Positions 24,384 to 32,989 of a DNA stretch of 45,594 nt are shown piece by piece (position 1 is the first letter of the stretch; each line of letters starts with the position of its first letter). This DNA is from Leptospirillum sp. (GTDB taxonomy: Bacteria > Nitrospirota > Leptospirillia > Leptospirillales > Leptospirillaceae), in contig DAHWKF010000134.1 of the NCBI GenBank assembly GCA_027343785.1, forward strand, positions 1-45,594, read 5' to 3'. The notes under the pieces were generated by a model. It had not been told where the DNA came from. It worked only from the letters and a program-made list of their open reading frames with translations, and ran no database searches. The translations under genes were made by a program, and so were the position numbers.

Positions 24384-25925
24384 TCATCCTTCCAGCGGTT
24401 CGAAAAGAAGGGAGTCCTCCCCCTGGTTTTGGGGTTCCGCAGACCAAAGCTCCGTCATCGCAACCGGCACAAGATCCGCCAGTTCATGCGCCAAAAGGCC
24501 AGCCCTGACACCTTTTTTCCAAGCGATTTCTCCGGCCAGTCCGTGGACATAAACACCCGCCAAAGCTGCGTTGAATGGTTCGAGGCCTTGTCCCAGAAAA
24601 CTTGCAATGACACCGGTCAGGACATCTCCCATCCCCGCCGTTGCCATATTCGGAGCTCCGGTCGGATTGACAGCGCATTGGCCCTCGGGAGAGGCAATGA
24701 TCGTCCGCCACCCCTTAAGGACAACGACGGCTCCGGTCAATCGGGCCGTTTCACCGGCTATCCGGCGGGAATTGGCGAGAATATCTTTGACGGGAACGTC
24801 CAGCAAGCGGGAGATCTCCCCCGGATGAGGGGTCAAAACGAGAGGCCTTCCGTTTTTTCTTTTCAGGCTCCCCGCCTGTGAACGGAACATGTCAAAAATT
24901 CCCGCGTCCCCCACCACCGATCCTTCAAAAGCATCCAGAACCGCCCTGACATCGGAAGGATTGACTCTTTCCGGGTCCCATCCCGGACCCATGGCCAGGA
25001 CATCTACCTTTCCGAACAGGGTGGCCGCAGGGGAATCCCCCGTCACGATCATGATTTCCGGATTGCGGGGTATCAGTTCCGCCTCCCCTCCGCGCCAGTG
25101 GACAGTTGTCAGTCCGGCGCCTGCCCGCAACGCTCCCAGGGCAGCGAGCTCCGGAGCCCCTCTTTTCCCGGGGTCGCCTCCCCATATCCCGACATGGCCG
25201 ACATTCCCCTTGTGAAAATAGGGCTCTCTCACCGGAAGATACCGGGAAGCATCGGCAAAACCCAGAATGATGTCACGAACCGGATCCGGAAAGTCCGGGA
25301 TCCCGATCGGGGAGACGACGACTTTTCCCGCATATCGAGTGCCCGGGTCCAGGAAAAGTCCCCATTTGGGGAACGCCATGGTCACAGTCACAGAAGCTTT
25401 CATCGCTTCCGGGTCAACCTTTCCTGTCTCTCCGTCGACACCTGAAGGGATATCCACCGAGACGACTATTTTGCCCATCCGGTTGATCCGTTCGAACGAG
25501 TCCGACAAATCCCGCGACAACGCCCCGGATATACCCGTCCCCAGAATACCGTCGATTAACAGTTCAGCGTGACTGATCCGGTGCCAGGAGGCGGGGGATC
25601 CCAGAACGTCCGACTTTACTCCCAGAGCGGATAAACGGCGCACCTCCCTCCGAATGGATTCACCGCACTTTTCGGGAGGGTTTACCAGGATCACATGCAA
25701 TTGAAAGCTTTCACCCACCAGGTCCCGGAGGGCGACAAGTGCGTCCCCCCCGTTGTTCCCCTTTCCCGCAAGGGCAACAATTTTTCGGCAATGGGGATAG
25801 AACCGCCGGATCGACCTGGCGACGGCCATTCCGGCACGTTCCATCAGGACTTCTTCCGACAGTCCAAGAAGGTCTGTCGTCTGATGTTCCATTTCCCTCA
25901 TCTGCTCCGGTGACAGAATCCTCAT
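24384..25925 (-). CDS. nnr: Bifunctional NAD(P)H-hydrate epimerase / ADP-dependent dehydratase
   Basis: The 513-aa fusion repairs damaged (hydrated) NAD(P)H. The N-terminal NnrE (YjeF-N) half (about residues 1-215) shows ALAGKGNNGGDALVALRDL and IDGILGTGISGALSRDL. The C-terminal NnrD (carbohydrate-kinase-like) half shows LTPHPGEISRLL and NPTGAPNMATAGMGDVLTGVIASFLGQG, the usual phosphate-binding and catalytic-Asp block. Its ATG overlaps the stop of acpS as ATGA. It ends 73 bases before the uracil-DNA glycosylase gene. Confidence 0.92.
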   Translation of the reverse strand: MRILSPEQMREMEHQTTDLLGLSEEVLMERAGMAVARSIRRFYPHCRKIVALAGKGNNGGDALVALRDLVGESFQLHVILVNPPEKCGESIRREVRRLSALGVKSDVLGSPASWHRISHAELLIDGILGTGISGALSRDLSDSFERINRMGKIVVSVDIPSGVDGETGKVDPEAMKASVTVTMAFPKWGLFLDPGTRYAGKVVVSPIGIPDFPDPVRDIILGFADASRYLPVREPYFHKGNVGHVGIWGGDPGKRGAPELAALGALRAGAGLTTVHWRGGEAELIPRNPEIMIVTGDSPAATLFGKVDVLAMGPGWDPERVNPSDVRAVLDAFEGSVVGDAGIFDMFRSQAGSLKRKNGRPLVLTPHPGEISRLLDVPVKDILANSRRIAGETARLTGAVVVLKGWRTIIASPEGQCAVNPTGAPNMATAGMGDVLTGVIASFLGQGLEPFNAALAGVYVHGLAGEIAWKKGVRAGLLAHELADLVPVAMTELWSAEPQNQGEDSLLFEPLEG

Positions 25926-26323
25926 ATCGGTCTCCCGGTCAGCACCACAAAAGCCACAGCGAAATCCCCGTCATGGGAGATGGAAGCCCACAGATTTTCT
26001 CCTCCCCGCGATTCCGCCAGCGTCCGGACAGACCCTCCATAGCGGACATCCGGCATTCCGTTCGGTAGCGTCAATGTCTCGATGTCGGTCCATCTCAAAC
26101 CACCCCTCAATCCTGTTCCAAGCGCCTTGAGAACCGACTCCTTTACGGCGAAGCGTCCCGCCAGATATTGTGGATTTCCGCCAGATTCCCTCACTTCACC
26201 GGGAGTAAAGACTTTCTCCAGAAACCGTGTTCCGAACCGGACATGTAAACCTTTAATCCGTTCAATCGAAACAAAATCCGTACCGATTCCGCGAATGCAT
26301 TCCCCATTTCCCTTGGCAATCAT
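25922..26323 (-). CDS. acpS: Holo-[acyl-carrier-protein] synthase
   Basis: The 133-aa protein matches AcpS, which transfers phosphopantetheine from CoA to apo-ACP. Motifs are IRGIGTDFVSIERIKGL (metal-binding Asp) and LAGRFAVKESVLKALGTG (catalytic region with Glu/Lys), at the family's usual length. I chose the ATG at 26323, which forms TGATG with the pdxJ stop and has AGGAGAGG upstream; the frame opens further at 26350 inside pdxJ. The PdxJ-AcpS-Nnr order with one- to four-base overlaps is characteristic of a tight operon. Confidence 0.94.
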   Translation of the reverse strand: MIAKGNGECIRGIGTDFVSIERIKGLHVRFGTRFLEKVFTPGEVRESGGNPQYLAGRFAVKESVLKALGTGLRGGLRWTDIETLTLPNGMPDVRYGGSVRTLAESRGGENLWASISHDGDFAVAFVVLTGRPI

Positions 26324-27087
26324 CACCGGATCCTCTCCTGTCCGGAACATTCAGGCCTTTCCCCGATAACCGCCAGAAACTCCCGAACGGCATTTTCCAG
26401 GCCGACAAAAAGGCCTCGGGAGATAATGCTATGACCAATATTCACTTCCTGGAGATCCCCAATTTCCAGTACCGGCGGCAGGTTGAGAAGATCAAGACCA
26501 TGCCCGGCTGCTATCCTCACAGGACTCCCGGTCATCCTGAGGGCTGCGGACTTCAACCTCTCGAGTTCCATTCTTCGCGCTACGGGTGTCCGGGCATTGG
26601 CATACTCCCCTGTGTGCAACTCGACCTGGTCGACTCCCAACGAGATCGCGACATCAACATCTTCTTTGACAGGAGCCAGGAAAATGGACAACCTGATACC
26701 CTTCTGATGGCAAGCCGGGAGGAAATTTCGGATTCTGTCCCTCATTTCCGCGCCCAGGACGAGTCCTCCCTCCGTTGTTCTCTCTTCCCGCCGCTCAGGC
26801 ACCAATGTCACGAGGTCGGGAGAAACATCCAGCGCGATGGTCGCCATTTCATCCGTCATCGCCATTTCAAGATTGACCGGGAGCCCGTTCCACTGTTTCA
26901 ACAATCGCAAATCCTGATCCTTGATGTGCCTCCTGTCCTCCCTCAAATGGCATACAATCTGGGAGGCACCGGCCTTTCGGACCATGACGGCAGCGGACAG
27001 GGGATCCGGATCAAAACCACCCCGGGCGTTTCGCACTGTCGCGACATGATCGATGTTGACCCCGAGTTCTGGCAAAGATCCGCTCAT
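26323..27087 (-). CDS. pdxJ: Pyridoxine 5'-phosphate synthase
   Basis: The 254-aa protein matches PdxJ, which condenses 1-deoxyxylulose phosphate and 3-amino-2-oxopropyl phosphate into pyridoxine 5'-phosphate. The N terminus LGVNIDHVATVRNARGG, the VCHLREDRRHIKD block, and the C-terminal AGHGLDLLNLPPVLEI and NIGHSIISRGLFVGLENAV blocks are diagnostic. The ATG at 27087 overlaps the M16 peptidase stop as ATGA; the upstream open frame to 27135 is inside that gene and lacks the conserved sequence. Confidence 0.96.
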   Translation of the reverse strand: MSGSLPELGVNIDHVATVRNARGGFDPDPLSAAVMVRKAGASQIVCHLREDRRHIKDQDLRLLKQWNGLPVNLEMAMTDEMATIALDVSPDLVTLVPERREERTTEGGLVLGAEMRDRIRNFLPACHQKGIRLSIFLAPVKEDVDVAISLGVDQVELHTGEYANARTPVARRMELERLKSAALRMTGSPVRIAAGHGLDLLNLPPVLEIGDLQEVNIGHSIISRGLFVGLENAVREFLAVIGERPECSGQERIR

Positions 27088-28319
27088 TTCCCGGTCAAAG
27101 GCCCCAATACCGATACCGCGATCGCATCCCCCCACTGCAACTCCTTGACCAGACTCTGGATTGCTTCAGGGCGGACGGAATCGATCCAGTGCTCGATTTC
27201 GGCAACAGAAATCTCCTTCCCCCAGATCAGAAGGTCACGGCCCATTTTGCTCATCCTTCCTCCTGCTGATTCCAGGCCCAACAAAAGAGAGGACTTCAGC
27301 TGATTTTTGGCCCGAGTCAGCTCTCCTTCTGTCAGGGGAACCTTCTCCAGCCTTCTGAGCTCATCAACCAGGACAGACAGCAGCTCTTCTCTCCGCGAAG
27401 GTCGGGTGGAGGCGGCGATTCTGACAATTCCTCCATCCGAAAACGAAAGGGGGCTTGCGAAAACAGAATAGGCAAGACCTCTTTTCTCCCGGACTTCCTG
27501 GAAAAGTCTTGAACTCATCCCTCCCCCCAGATGAGTCGACAAAACGCGCAGGGTGGTCTGAAGTGGATGGGATTGCGGAAGACCTTGCACGCCGACACAA
27601 AGATGAACCTGTTCGAAGTCCTCATCTTCCTCCATTCGGGAAAAAGACGGTTCCGGTCGGGAAATGGTAACGGACTTGCCGGAATTTCGGGAGATATTCC
27701 GGAATGAATCTTCCAGAGACTCTATCATTTGTGGCCAACGGACATTCCCTGCAATGGTCACAAACAGGTTGCCTGGATGGTAATGTTCCCTAAAATAGTG
27801 ACCGACCAAATCCTGGGTAAAACCGTTGATCGTTTCTTCCGTCCCGAGGATAGGCGCTCCGAACGGGTGGTCTCTGAAGTAGATCCGGAACAGATTTTCC
27901 ATGACCCTGTCTTCCGGATCATCTCTCGATTCGGCCAACTCTTCCAGCACGACATGACGTTCTCTTTCCAGTTCCGTGGGATCGAAAACAGAGTTTGTCA
28001 GGAGATCCCCGAGCAGGTCTCCTGCTCTCATTGCATTTTCACTCAGGACGGTCGCGTAAAATGAAGTGATTTCCTGACTGGTGAACGCATTCATTTCTCC
28101 CCCCAGAAAATCCATTTCATTGGCAATTTCCTCGGCGCTCCGTGTTTTCGTCCCTTTGAAACACATATGCTCCAGAAAATGCGTCACGCCTCCTTCGACC
28201 GGTTTTTCGAAGCGGCTTCCGGTCCTGACCCACACACCTATCGAGGCGGCCCGGCTTTCGAGCATTGGCTCCCAATAGACGCGAACCCCGTTTGAAAGCG
28301 TATGTTCCTTATATGGCAT
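27084..28319 (-). CDS. M16-family zinc metallopeptidase
   Basis: The 411-aa protein belongs to the M16 (insulinase/mitochondrial processing peptidase) family. The inverted zinc motif His-x2-Glu-His appears in THFLEHMCFKGT (about residues 46-57), and the downstream Glu lies in the ERERHVVLEELAESRDDPED helix. A second, inactive M16 domain follows with YHPGNLFVTIAGN and the ASTRPSR region. No signal peptide is visible, so it should be cytoplasmic, like YmxG/PqqL-type enzymes. It starts the leftward pdxJ-acpS-nnr operon, downstream of a terminator. Confidence 0.9.
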   Translation of the reverse strand: MPYKEHTLSNGVRVYWEPMLESRAASIGVWVRTGSRFEKPVEGGVTHFLEHMCFKGTKTRSAEEIANEMDFLGGEMNAFTSQEITSFYATVLSENAMRAGDLLGDLLTNSVFDPTELERERHVVLEELAESRDDPEDRVMENLFRIYFRDHPFGAPILGTEETINGFTQDLVGHYFREHYHPGNLFVTIAGNVRWPQMIESLEDSFRNISRNSGKSVTISRPEPSFSRMEEDEDFEQVHLCVGVQGLPQSHPLQTTLRVLSTHLGGGMSSRLFQEVREKRGLAYSVFASPLSFSDGGIVRIAASTRPSRREELLSVLVDELRRLEKVPLTEGELTRAKNQLKSSLLLGLESAGGRMSKMGRDLLIWGKEISVAEIEHWIDSVRPEAIQSLVKELQWGDAIAVSVLGPLTGK

Positions 28320-28379
28320 TTTTTCTCACATTCTCGCTTTTGAAACCATTGATGAAAAGTGATCATTCACACCCGGTTG

Positions 28380-28408
28380 AATATATCACGAAGGGAGATT
28401 CTCGAAAA
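28380..28408 (-). promoter_or_regulatory. Weak candidate promoter for the M16 peptidase operon
   Basis: On the minus strand TTTTCG (28408-28403) and TATATT (28385-28380) are 17 bases apart, about 60 bases before the M16 peptidase ATG. The -10 box is good and the -35 box poor. It lies after the terminator at 28484-28507, where a new promoter is expected. Confidence 0.3.
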
Positions 28409-28483
28409 ACGGGAGCCGGGCAGGTCATGGGACCGAGATGATATTGAAGGAAAATTCTGAAAAATCTTTGCATGTAAAAATAA

Positions 28484-28507
28484 AAAGGCCCGGTAACCCG
28501 GGCCTTT
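28484..28507 (-). terminator. Strong intrinsic terminator of the nusA-pnp operon
   Basis: A perfect ten-base-pair stem AAAGGCCCGG / CCGGGCCTTT encloses a four-base loop. Read on the minus strand it is followed by TTTTTATTTTT, a full intrinsic terminator. It lies 43 bases after the stop of the 39-aa membrane protein gene and separates the ribosome/pnp operon from the M16 peptidase operon. Confidence 0.9.
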
Positions 28508-28549
28508 CAAGAATTATTAAATAAGAGCTGTTCGGGGAAGGGATTAGTT

Positions 28550-28669
28550 TTACCCACCCTTGGGAAGATAAAATGGAGTCGAACCGACGTAAGTAAATAA
28601 CCAGGTCCATAAAAGGCCAAGGACGATGGCTACTACAACGAGGCCATTTGCTCCCTTGTTCACATCCAT
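28550..28669 (-). CDS. 39-aa single-pass membrane protein
   Basis: This short gene starts at an ATG with a run of six G seven bases upstream. The product begins MDVNKGANG, continues with about 20 hydrophobic residues (VVVAIVLGLLWTWLF), and ends TPFYLPKGG. That is a single-pass membrane protein with a short aromatic, basic tail. It lies 38 bases after the pnp stop and before the intrinsic terminator, so it is the last gene of the operon or has its own promoter in the gap. I do not recognise a family. The good ribosome site, the TM segment and the adjacent terminator make it likely to be real. Confidence 0.65.
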   Translation of the reverse strand: MDVNKGANGLVVVAIVLGLLWTWLFTYVGSTPFYLPKGG

Positions 28670-28707
28670 GGAAAATCCCCCCTTTCCGCGTTGTTTTTCA
28701 GCAGGCT

Positions 28708-30846
28708 TTAGCGCCCGCTCCCGACCCGGACTTCCCTTTCGGCCCCCACCTCAGCAATGGCCTCTTTCCGGGAAAGCCGGATTTTTCCTTGTCGATCTAC
28801 CTCCAGGGCTTTTACAAGAATCATATCCCCTTCGGATACGACATCGGAAACCTTTTCCACTCGACGGTCTTCCAGCTGGGATATGTGGCACAATCCTGTC
28901 GTACCCGGAAATAGTTCCACAAATGCCCCATAGTCTGCAACTGTTTTCACCTTGCCGAGATATATTTTTCCGACCTGAACCTCTTCAACGATCTGGTTGA
29001 TCATGTCGATGGCTTTCTGGGCCGCCACTTCATCTGTCGAAGCAATCTGAATCAAGCCAGAATCATCAATTTCAATCTTGACCCCGGTCTTCTCGGTGAT
29101 TCCCCGAATCACTTTTCCTCCGGGACCAATCACCTCCCTTATCTTGTCCTGTTTTATCTTGAGCGTCAATATCCGGGGGGCATATGGTGACATAGTATTT
29201 CTGGACGAGGGAAGGGCCGCTTTCATTTTTTCCATAATATGGAAACGTCCTTCACGTGCTTTCTGAAGCGCTTCGCGCATCAAACTCACAGTGATCCCCG
29301 TAATCTTGATATCCATCTGTACGGCGGTGATGCCCTTCTCGGTCCCGGTCACCTTGAAATCCATATCTCCCAGATGATCCTCCAGACCAAGAATATCCGA
29401 AAGGATGGCAACCCTTTCGCCTTCCTTGATCAACCCCATGGCAATTCCCGCGACTGGGGCCTTGATCGGAATCCCCGCATCCATCATCGCCAGCGCTCCA
29501 CCACAAACGGTCGCCATGGAAGAAGAGCCGTTGGACTCCAGGATATCAGAAACAAGACGAATCGAGTACGGAAAGGACTCGCGAGAAGGAAGAACCGGTT
29601 TGAGCGCACGTTCTGCCAGATTCCCGTGGCCGATTTCCCTTCGCCCCGGACCTCTCATAGGCTTGGTTTCCCCCACCGAAAAAGGCGGGAAATTGTAATG
29701 GAGCATGAACCTTTTTGTCGATTCACCTTCGAGCGCATCAATCCGCTGTTCATCATCGGATGTCCCCAACGTGGCGACTGAAAGGCTCTGCGTTTCTCCC
29801 CGGGTAAAAAGGGCTGATCCATGCGTCCGGGGGAGAATCCCTACCTCTATCGTGATGGGACGGATGTCAGAAAGTCCTCGACCATCGGCGCGAACCTTAT
29901 GGTCCAGAATCATTTCGCGCATAATCCTTCGCTCCAGTTCGTGGAACGCGTTGACAACTTCACGTTCTTCAACAGGAGAAGCTGCTTCATCTGAAGGAGC
30001 CTGAAGAATTTTTGCCTTGATCTCGGAAAGAATCTGCTCTGTCCTCTCTTGGCGTTCCTGTTTGACCGCGATCTTCAGGGCGTCCCTCAAAGGCGCAAGT
30101 CCCATGGACTGGACCATGTCCATCACCCCAGGAGAAATCGGAACAGCCGGCAGTGGGCGTTTTTCCTTTCCGACCATCATCCTGAGTTTTTCCTGTGCTT
30201 CAATAAGAGGGACTATAGATTTATGCGCCAGATCGATGGCTTCCAGAAACACCTCTTCGGAAATTTCATTTCCCTGCCCTTCGACCATCATGATCGCGTC
30301 ACGTGTACCCGCAACTACCAAATCCAGAGAGGACTTCTCCTGTTCATCCAGCGTCGGATTGACGACAAATTTTCCATCCACGAAGCCCACCTTGACTGCG
30401 GCGACAGGATTCATGAAAGGAATATCCGAAATGTAAAGGGCAGCAGAGGATGCCACAACGGCCATGACATCAGAAATGCCACCCCTGTCAATCGAGATCA
30501 CACTTGCAATCAGCTGGGTTTCACAAAAAAATCCGTCGGGAAACAGTGGTCTGAGGGGGCGGTCGATCAAGCGGCTATTCAGGATTTCCCTCTCGGATGG
30601 CTTGCCTTCCCTTTTAAAAAACCCTCCCGGGATTTTTCCGGCAGCATAAGCCCTTTCCTGGTAGTCGACAGTCAACGGAAGAAAATCGATTCCCGGCTTG
30701 CTTATCTTTGAAGAGACTGCTGTTGCAATAACAACCGTTCCGTCGGCCCAGACCAGGGCCGATCCGTCTGCCTGCTTTGCCATTCGGCCAGTTTCAAGAC
30801 GGACGGTCTTGCCGCCAACCACTGTTTCTACAATTATCGGGTTCAT
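28708..30846 (-). CDS. pnp: Polyribonucleotide nucleotidyltransferase (PNPase)
   Basis: At 712 aa this is a full-length PNPase, the phosphorolytic 3'-to-5' exoribonuclease of the RNA degradosome. Two RNase PH-like domains are seen (early SALVWADGTVVIATAV, DFLPLTVDYQERAYAAGKIPGGFFKREG; later GILPRTHGSALFTRGETQSL and SDILESNGSSSMATVCGGALA), then a KH domain (GPGGKVIRGITEKTG) and a C-terminal S1 domain (GKIYLGKVKTVADYGAFVEL). It follows rpsO, with a long hairpin in the gap at 30884-30947. Confidence 0.97.
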   Translation of the reverse strand: MNPIIVETVVGGKTVRLETGRMAKQADGSALVWADGTVVIATAVSSKISKPGIDFLPLTVDYQERAYAAGKIPGGFFKREGKPSEREILNSRLIDRPLRPLFPDGFFCETQLIASVISIDRGGISDVMAVVASSAALYISDIPFMNPVAAVKVGFVDGKFVVNPTLDEQEKSSLDLVVAGTRDAIMMVEGQGNEISEEVFLEAIDLAHKSIVPLIEAQEKLRMMVGKEKRPLPAVPISPGVMDMVQSMGLAPLRDALKIAVKQERQERTEQILSEIKAKILQAPSDEAASPVEEREVVNAFHELERRIMREMILDHKVRADGRGLSDIRPITIEVGILPRTHGSALFTRGETQSLSVATLGTSDDEQRIDALEGESTKRFMLHYNFPPFSVGETKPMRGPGRREIGHGNLAERALKPVLPSRESFPYSIRLVSDILESNGSSSMATVCGGALAMMDAGIPIKAPVAGIAMGLIKEGERVAILSDILGLEDHLGDMDFKVTGTEKGITAVQMDIKITGITVSLMREALQKAREGRFHIMEKMKAALPSSRNTMSPYAPRILTLKIKQDKIREVIGPGGKVIRGITEKTGVKIEIDDSGLIQIASTDEVAAQKAIDMINQIVEEVQVGKIYLGKVKTVADYGAFVELFPGTTGLCHISQLEDRRVEKVSDVVSEGDMILVKALEVDRQGKIRLSRKEAIAEVGAEREVRVGSGR

Positions 30847-30883
30847 CCTTATTGTCCTTTCAACTTCATCATCTCACAAAAAA

Positions 30884-30947
30884 GGCGGTATTCAGATGGC
30901 CATGCAAGAGCCTTAGCAAAGCTCCTGAATGCCCGTCTGAATCCGCC
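30884..30947 (-). promoter_or_regulatory. Long rpsO-pnp intergenic hairpin (terminator and/or RNase III site)
   Basis: The two arms 30884-30911 and 30921-30947 form a near-perfect stem of about 25 pairs, with one bulged base, a few mismatches and a short loop. On the minus strand it starts 14 bases after the rpsO stop, ends in GGCGG/CCGCC pairing and is followed by TTTTTT. It therefore looks like an intrinsic terminator with an unusually long stem, standing in the untranslated leader of pnp. Confidence 0.75.
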
Positions 30948-30961
30948 AGAAACACGAATGG

Positions 30962-31231
30962 TTACTTCCTGAGCCCCAAACGCGTAATCACATCCTGATA
31001 TTTCGCAAGGTTCACCCGTTGCAAATAGTTCAGGTGTCGTCTTCTGAGGCTGACCATCAGAAGCAGGCCCCGGCGGGAATGCTTGTCTTTCGGAAATTTC
31101 CGAAAATGCTCTCCCAGCTGGTTGATGCGTTCTGTCAGAATTGCAATCTGGACTTCGGGGGAACCTGTATCCTTCGGGTTGATCTGGAAATCATTTATGA
31201 CCGACTGTTTTTTTTCCTTGGACAACGCCAT
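30962..31231 (-). CDS. rpsO: 30S ribosomal protein S15
   Basis: The 89-aa protein matches S15, which binds 16S rRNA early in small-subunit assembly. GSPEVQIAILTERINQLGEHFRKFPKDKHSRRGLL and the RRRHLNYLQRVN block are the conserved rRNA-binding surface, and the length is exactly typical. It lies between truB and pnp in the usual bacterial order. Confidence 0.98.
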   Translation of the reverse strand: MALSKEKKQSVINDFQINPKDTGSPEVQIAILTERINQLGEHFRKFPKDKHSRRGLLLMVSLRRRHLNYLQRVNLAKYQDVITRLGLRK

Positions 31232-31290
31232 GCCATTGAACCTTTCAATTTTTACGGTTGTTCAGGTTTCTGCTCTTGTTCCTCGACTGA

Positions 31291-32271
31291 TCAAAGCCCA
31301 CCACCGACCAGTTTGTCGACCCTGACCACAGGAAGGCCCTTAGGAAGCCGATCCAGTTCAAGGCTGGAAACAGTTGCTTTTCCCACAGCAATGCATTTAC
31401 CTTTCCGGTCGGATATTCTAACGAGTTCTGACAAATTAAACAATCCGCTCGTCCTGTAAATCTGAAAACCCGGGATCATAGCTCCCCGGTGTATTTCAGA
31501 CAGGTGGGCGTCCAGTATTCTGACCTCCGGCAAGTCAGAAAGCACTTCGGATGTCGTCCATAAATGCTTCAGAATACCGGCTTCATTGTCGATATTCATA
31601 AGGTCAGACAAAGAAATAGCATCTTCAATCAAAAAGTGGCCAAATCCCTCGCGCTCCAATAAGATCACATGAGCACCCAGCCCTAAAGCTTCACCGATCT
31701 CTTGAGCAATGGTGCGGACATAAGTTCCCTTTGAACACTTCAGCCGGAACAGAGCTTTTTTCCCATCCGCAGAAACCTCGAGAAGATCCAGGGAATAAAT
31801 CCGGATCCGGCGGGCCTCCCTCTCTATCTCGATCCCTTTTCTGGCCAGTTGGTAAAGGGGAACACCATTTTTCTTTACAGCCGAATACATGGGGGGTTTC
31901 TGAAGTCTTTCCCCCAAGAAAGTCGGCAAGACACTCGCAAGGTGGCTTGGGTCAATCCGGTCGAAGTCTTTACGGGAAAGGATCTTTCCTTCCGCATCCC
32001 CTGTATCTGTTGTCGATCCGAACAGCACTTCAAAACGGTAGGTTTTGTCATAGCCATGGATGACTTCGGCCAGTCTGGTGGACTTTCCCACAAATACAGG
32101 AAGGACACCTGTTGCCATCGGGTCAAGAGTTCCACCGTGACCTACACGGGAAAATCCGAATTTTTGCCGGATCCTGGCCACCACATCATGCGATGTCATA
32201 CCACCTGGCTTGTCCAGCAAAAACATCCCGGAAACCGCCTCAGTCGAGGAAGGAAGGGCCGCATTTGTCAT
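31291..32271 (-). CDS. truB: tRNA pseudouridine(55) synthase
   Basis: The 326-aa protein matches TruB, which makes pseudouridine in the T-loop of tRNA. The active-site block GFSRVGHGGTLDPMATGVLPV carries the catalytic Asp of TLDP. DKTYRFEVLFGSTTDTGD, the KGTYVRTIAQEIGEALG block and a C-terminal PUA-like region are also present. The ATG overlaps the rbfA stop as ATGA. Confidence 0.96.
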   Translation of the reverse strand: MTNAALPSSTEAVSGMFLLDKPGGMTSHDVVARIRQKFGFSRVGHGGTLDPMATGVLPVFVGKSTRLAEVIHGYDKTYRFEVLFGSTTDTGDAEGKILSRKDFDRIDPSHLASVLPTFLGERLQKPPMYSAVKKNGVPLYQLARKGIEIEREARRIRIYSLDLLEVSADGKKALFRLKCSKGTYVRTIAQEIGEALGLGAHVILLEREGFGHFLIEDAISLSDLMNIDNEAGILKHLWTTSEVLSDLPEVRILDAHLSEIHRGAMIPGFQIYRTSGLFNLSELVRISDRKGKCIAVGKATVSSLELDRLPKGLPVVRVDKLVGGGL

Positions 32272-32672
32272 TTTTCGTTTTCCAGCTCATCCATTAATGA
32301 TGACGAACTTGGCCTGCCCATCTTTTCCTCTTTTCCATCAGACGGTGGAATATTGTCCAGAAATATCCGCTCCCCCGTCTCCGAAGGAGTTACAAAAGCC
32401 AAGTCGGGCACCCATTTCATCCGGAGCCGTTTACCCATTTCCTTGCGAATGAGTCCCTTATAACGATTGAGCAATCTTTCATATTGTCGCGGATCCTCAC
32501 CGGGAAACACCGTATAGAAAATACGGGCAATCTTTAAATCATCCGTCAAATTGACATGGATAATCGTCAGACGCCCCAATGTGGGCTCGGCGGAAAATCT
32601 GGTGAGGATCAACGCAACGATTTCCCTGATTTCGGAAGATACGCGGTCAGCGCGCCTATATTCTGGTTTCAT
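32268..32672 (-). CDS. rbfA: Ribosome-binding factor A
   Basis: The 134-aa protein matches RbfA, a KH-type factor that binds the 30S subunit during late 16S maturation. The N terminus YRRADRVSSEIREIVALIL and the central LTIIHVNLTDDLKIARIFYTVF are characteristic, and the C-terminal tail is acidic and low-complexity. It overlaps the ylxP-like stop by one base (TGATG) and the truB start by four. Confidence 0.94.
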   Translation of the reverse strand: MKPEYRRADRVSSEIREIVALILTRFSAEPTLGRLTIIHVNLTDDLKIARIFYTVFPGEDPRQYERLLNRYKGLIRKEMGKRLRMKWVPDLAFVTPSETGERIFLDNIPPSDGKEEKMGRPSSSSLMDELENEK

Positions 32673-32971
32673 CAGATATACTCGAGGATTTCATCCAGAA
32701 CCTGGATTTCCGGATGGGAGGCGACAAAAGCACCGACTGCCACAAGCGTCTTTTCAACCTGCACATGGCTTGAAGAAATATATACAATTTCGAGTACGGA
32801 CTTTTGCCACAGATCCAGACCATCTGTCTCGGCAATCGACACATGGAATCGATCCTGAATTTTTTTCTTCAACCCGGCCAGATGAAACCTTTTTTCCTTC
32901 AGTGAATGAGAGGCGGGAAAGTGAAGAACAAGGATCAAATGGCCAATCGCACTACGTTTTGTTTCCCCCAA
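32672..32971 (-). CDS. DUF503 / YlxP-like protein
   Basis: The 99-aa protein matches the DUF503 (YlxP-like) family found between infB and rbfA in many bacteria. The pattern HLILVLHFPASHSLKEKR followed by RFHVSIAETDGLDLWQKSVL is typical. Family members are small ferredoxin-fold-like proteins proposed to act in ribosome assembly. It begins 18 bases after the infB stop. Confidence 0.88.
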   Translation of the reverse strand: MGETKRSAIGHLILVLHFPASHSLKEKRFHLAGLKKKIQDRFHVSIAETDGLDLWQKSVLEIVYISSSHVQVEKTLVAVGAFVASHPEIQVLDEILEYI

Positions 32972-32989
32972 TGCCCCTCTTCCTTCAAC

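Noticed and set aside
28425..28610. A 61-aa leftward ORF between pnp and the M16 peptidase gene
   Set aside because: It spans the intrinsic terminator and overlaps the better-supported 39-aa ORF in another frame.
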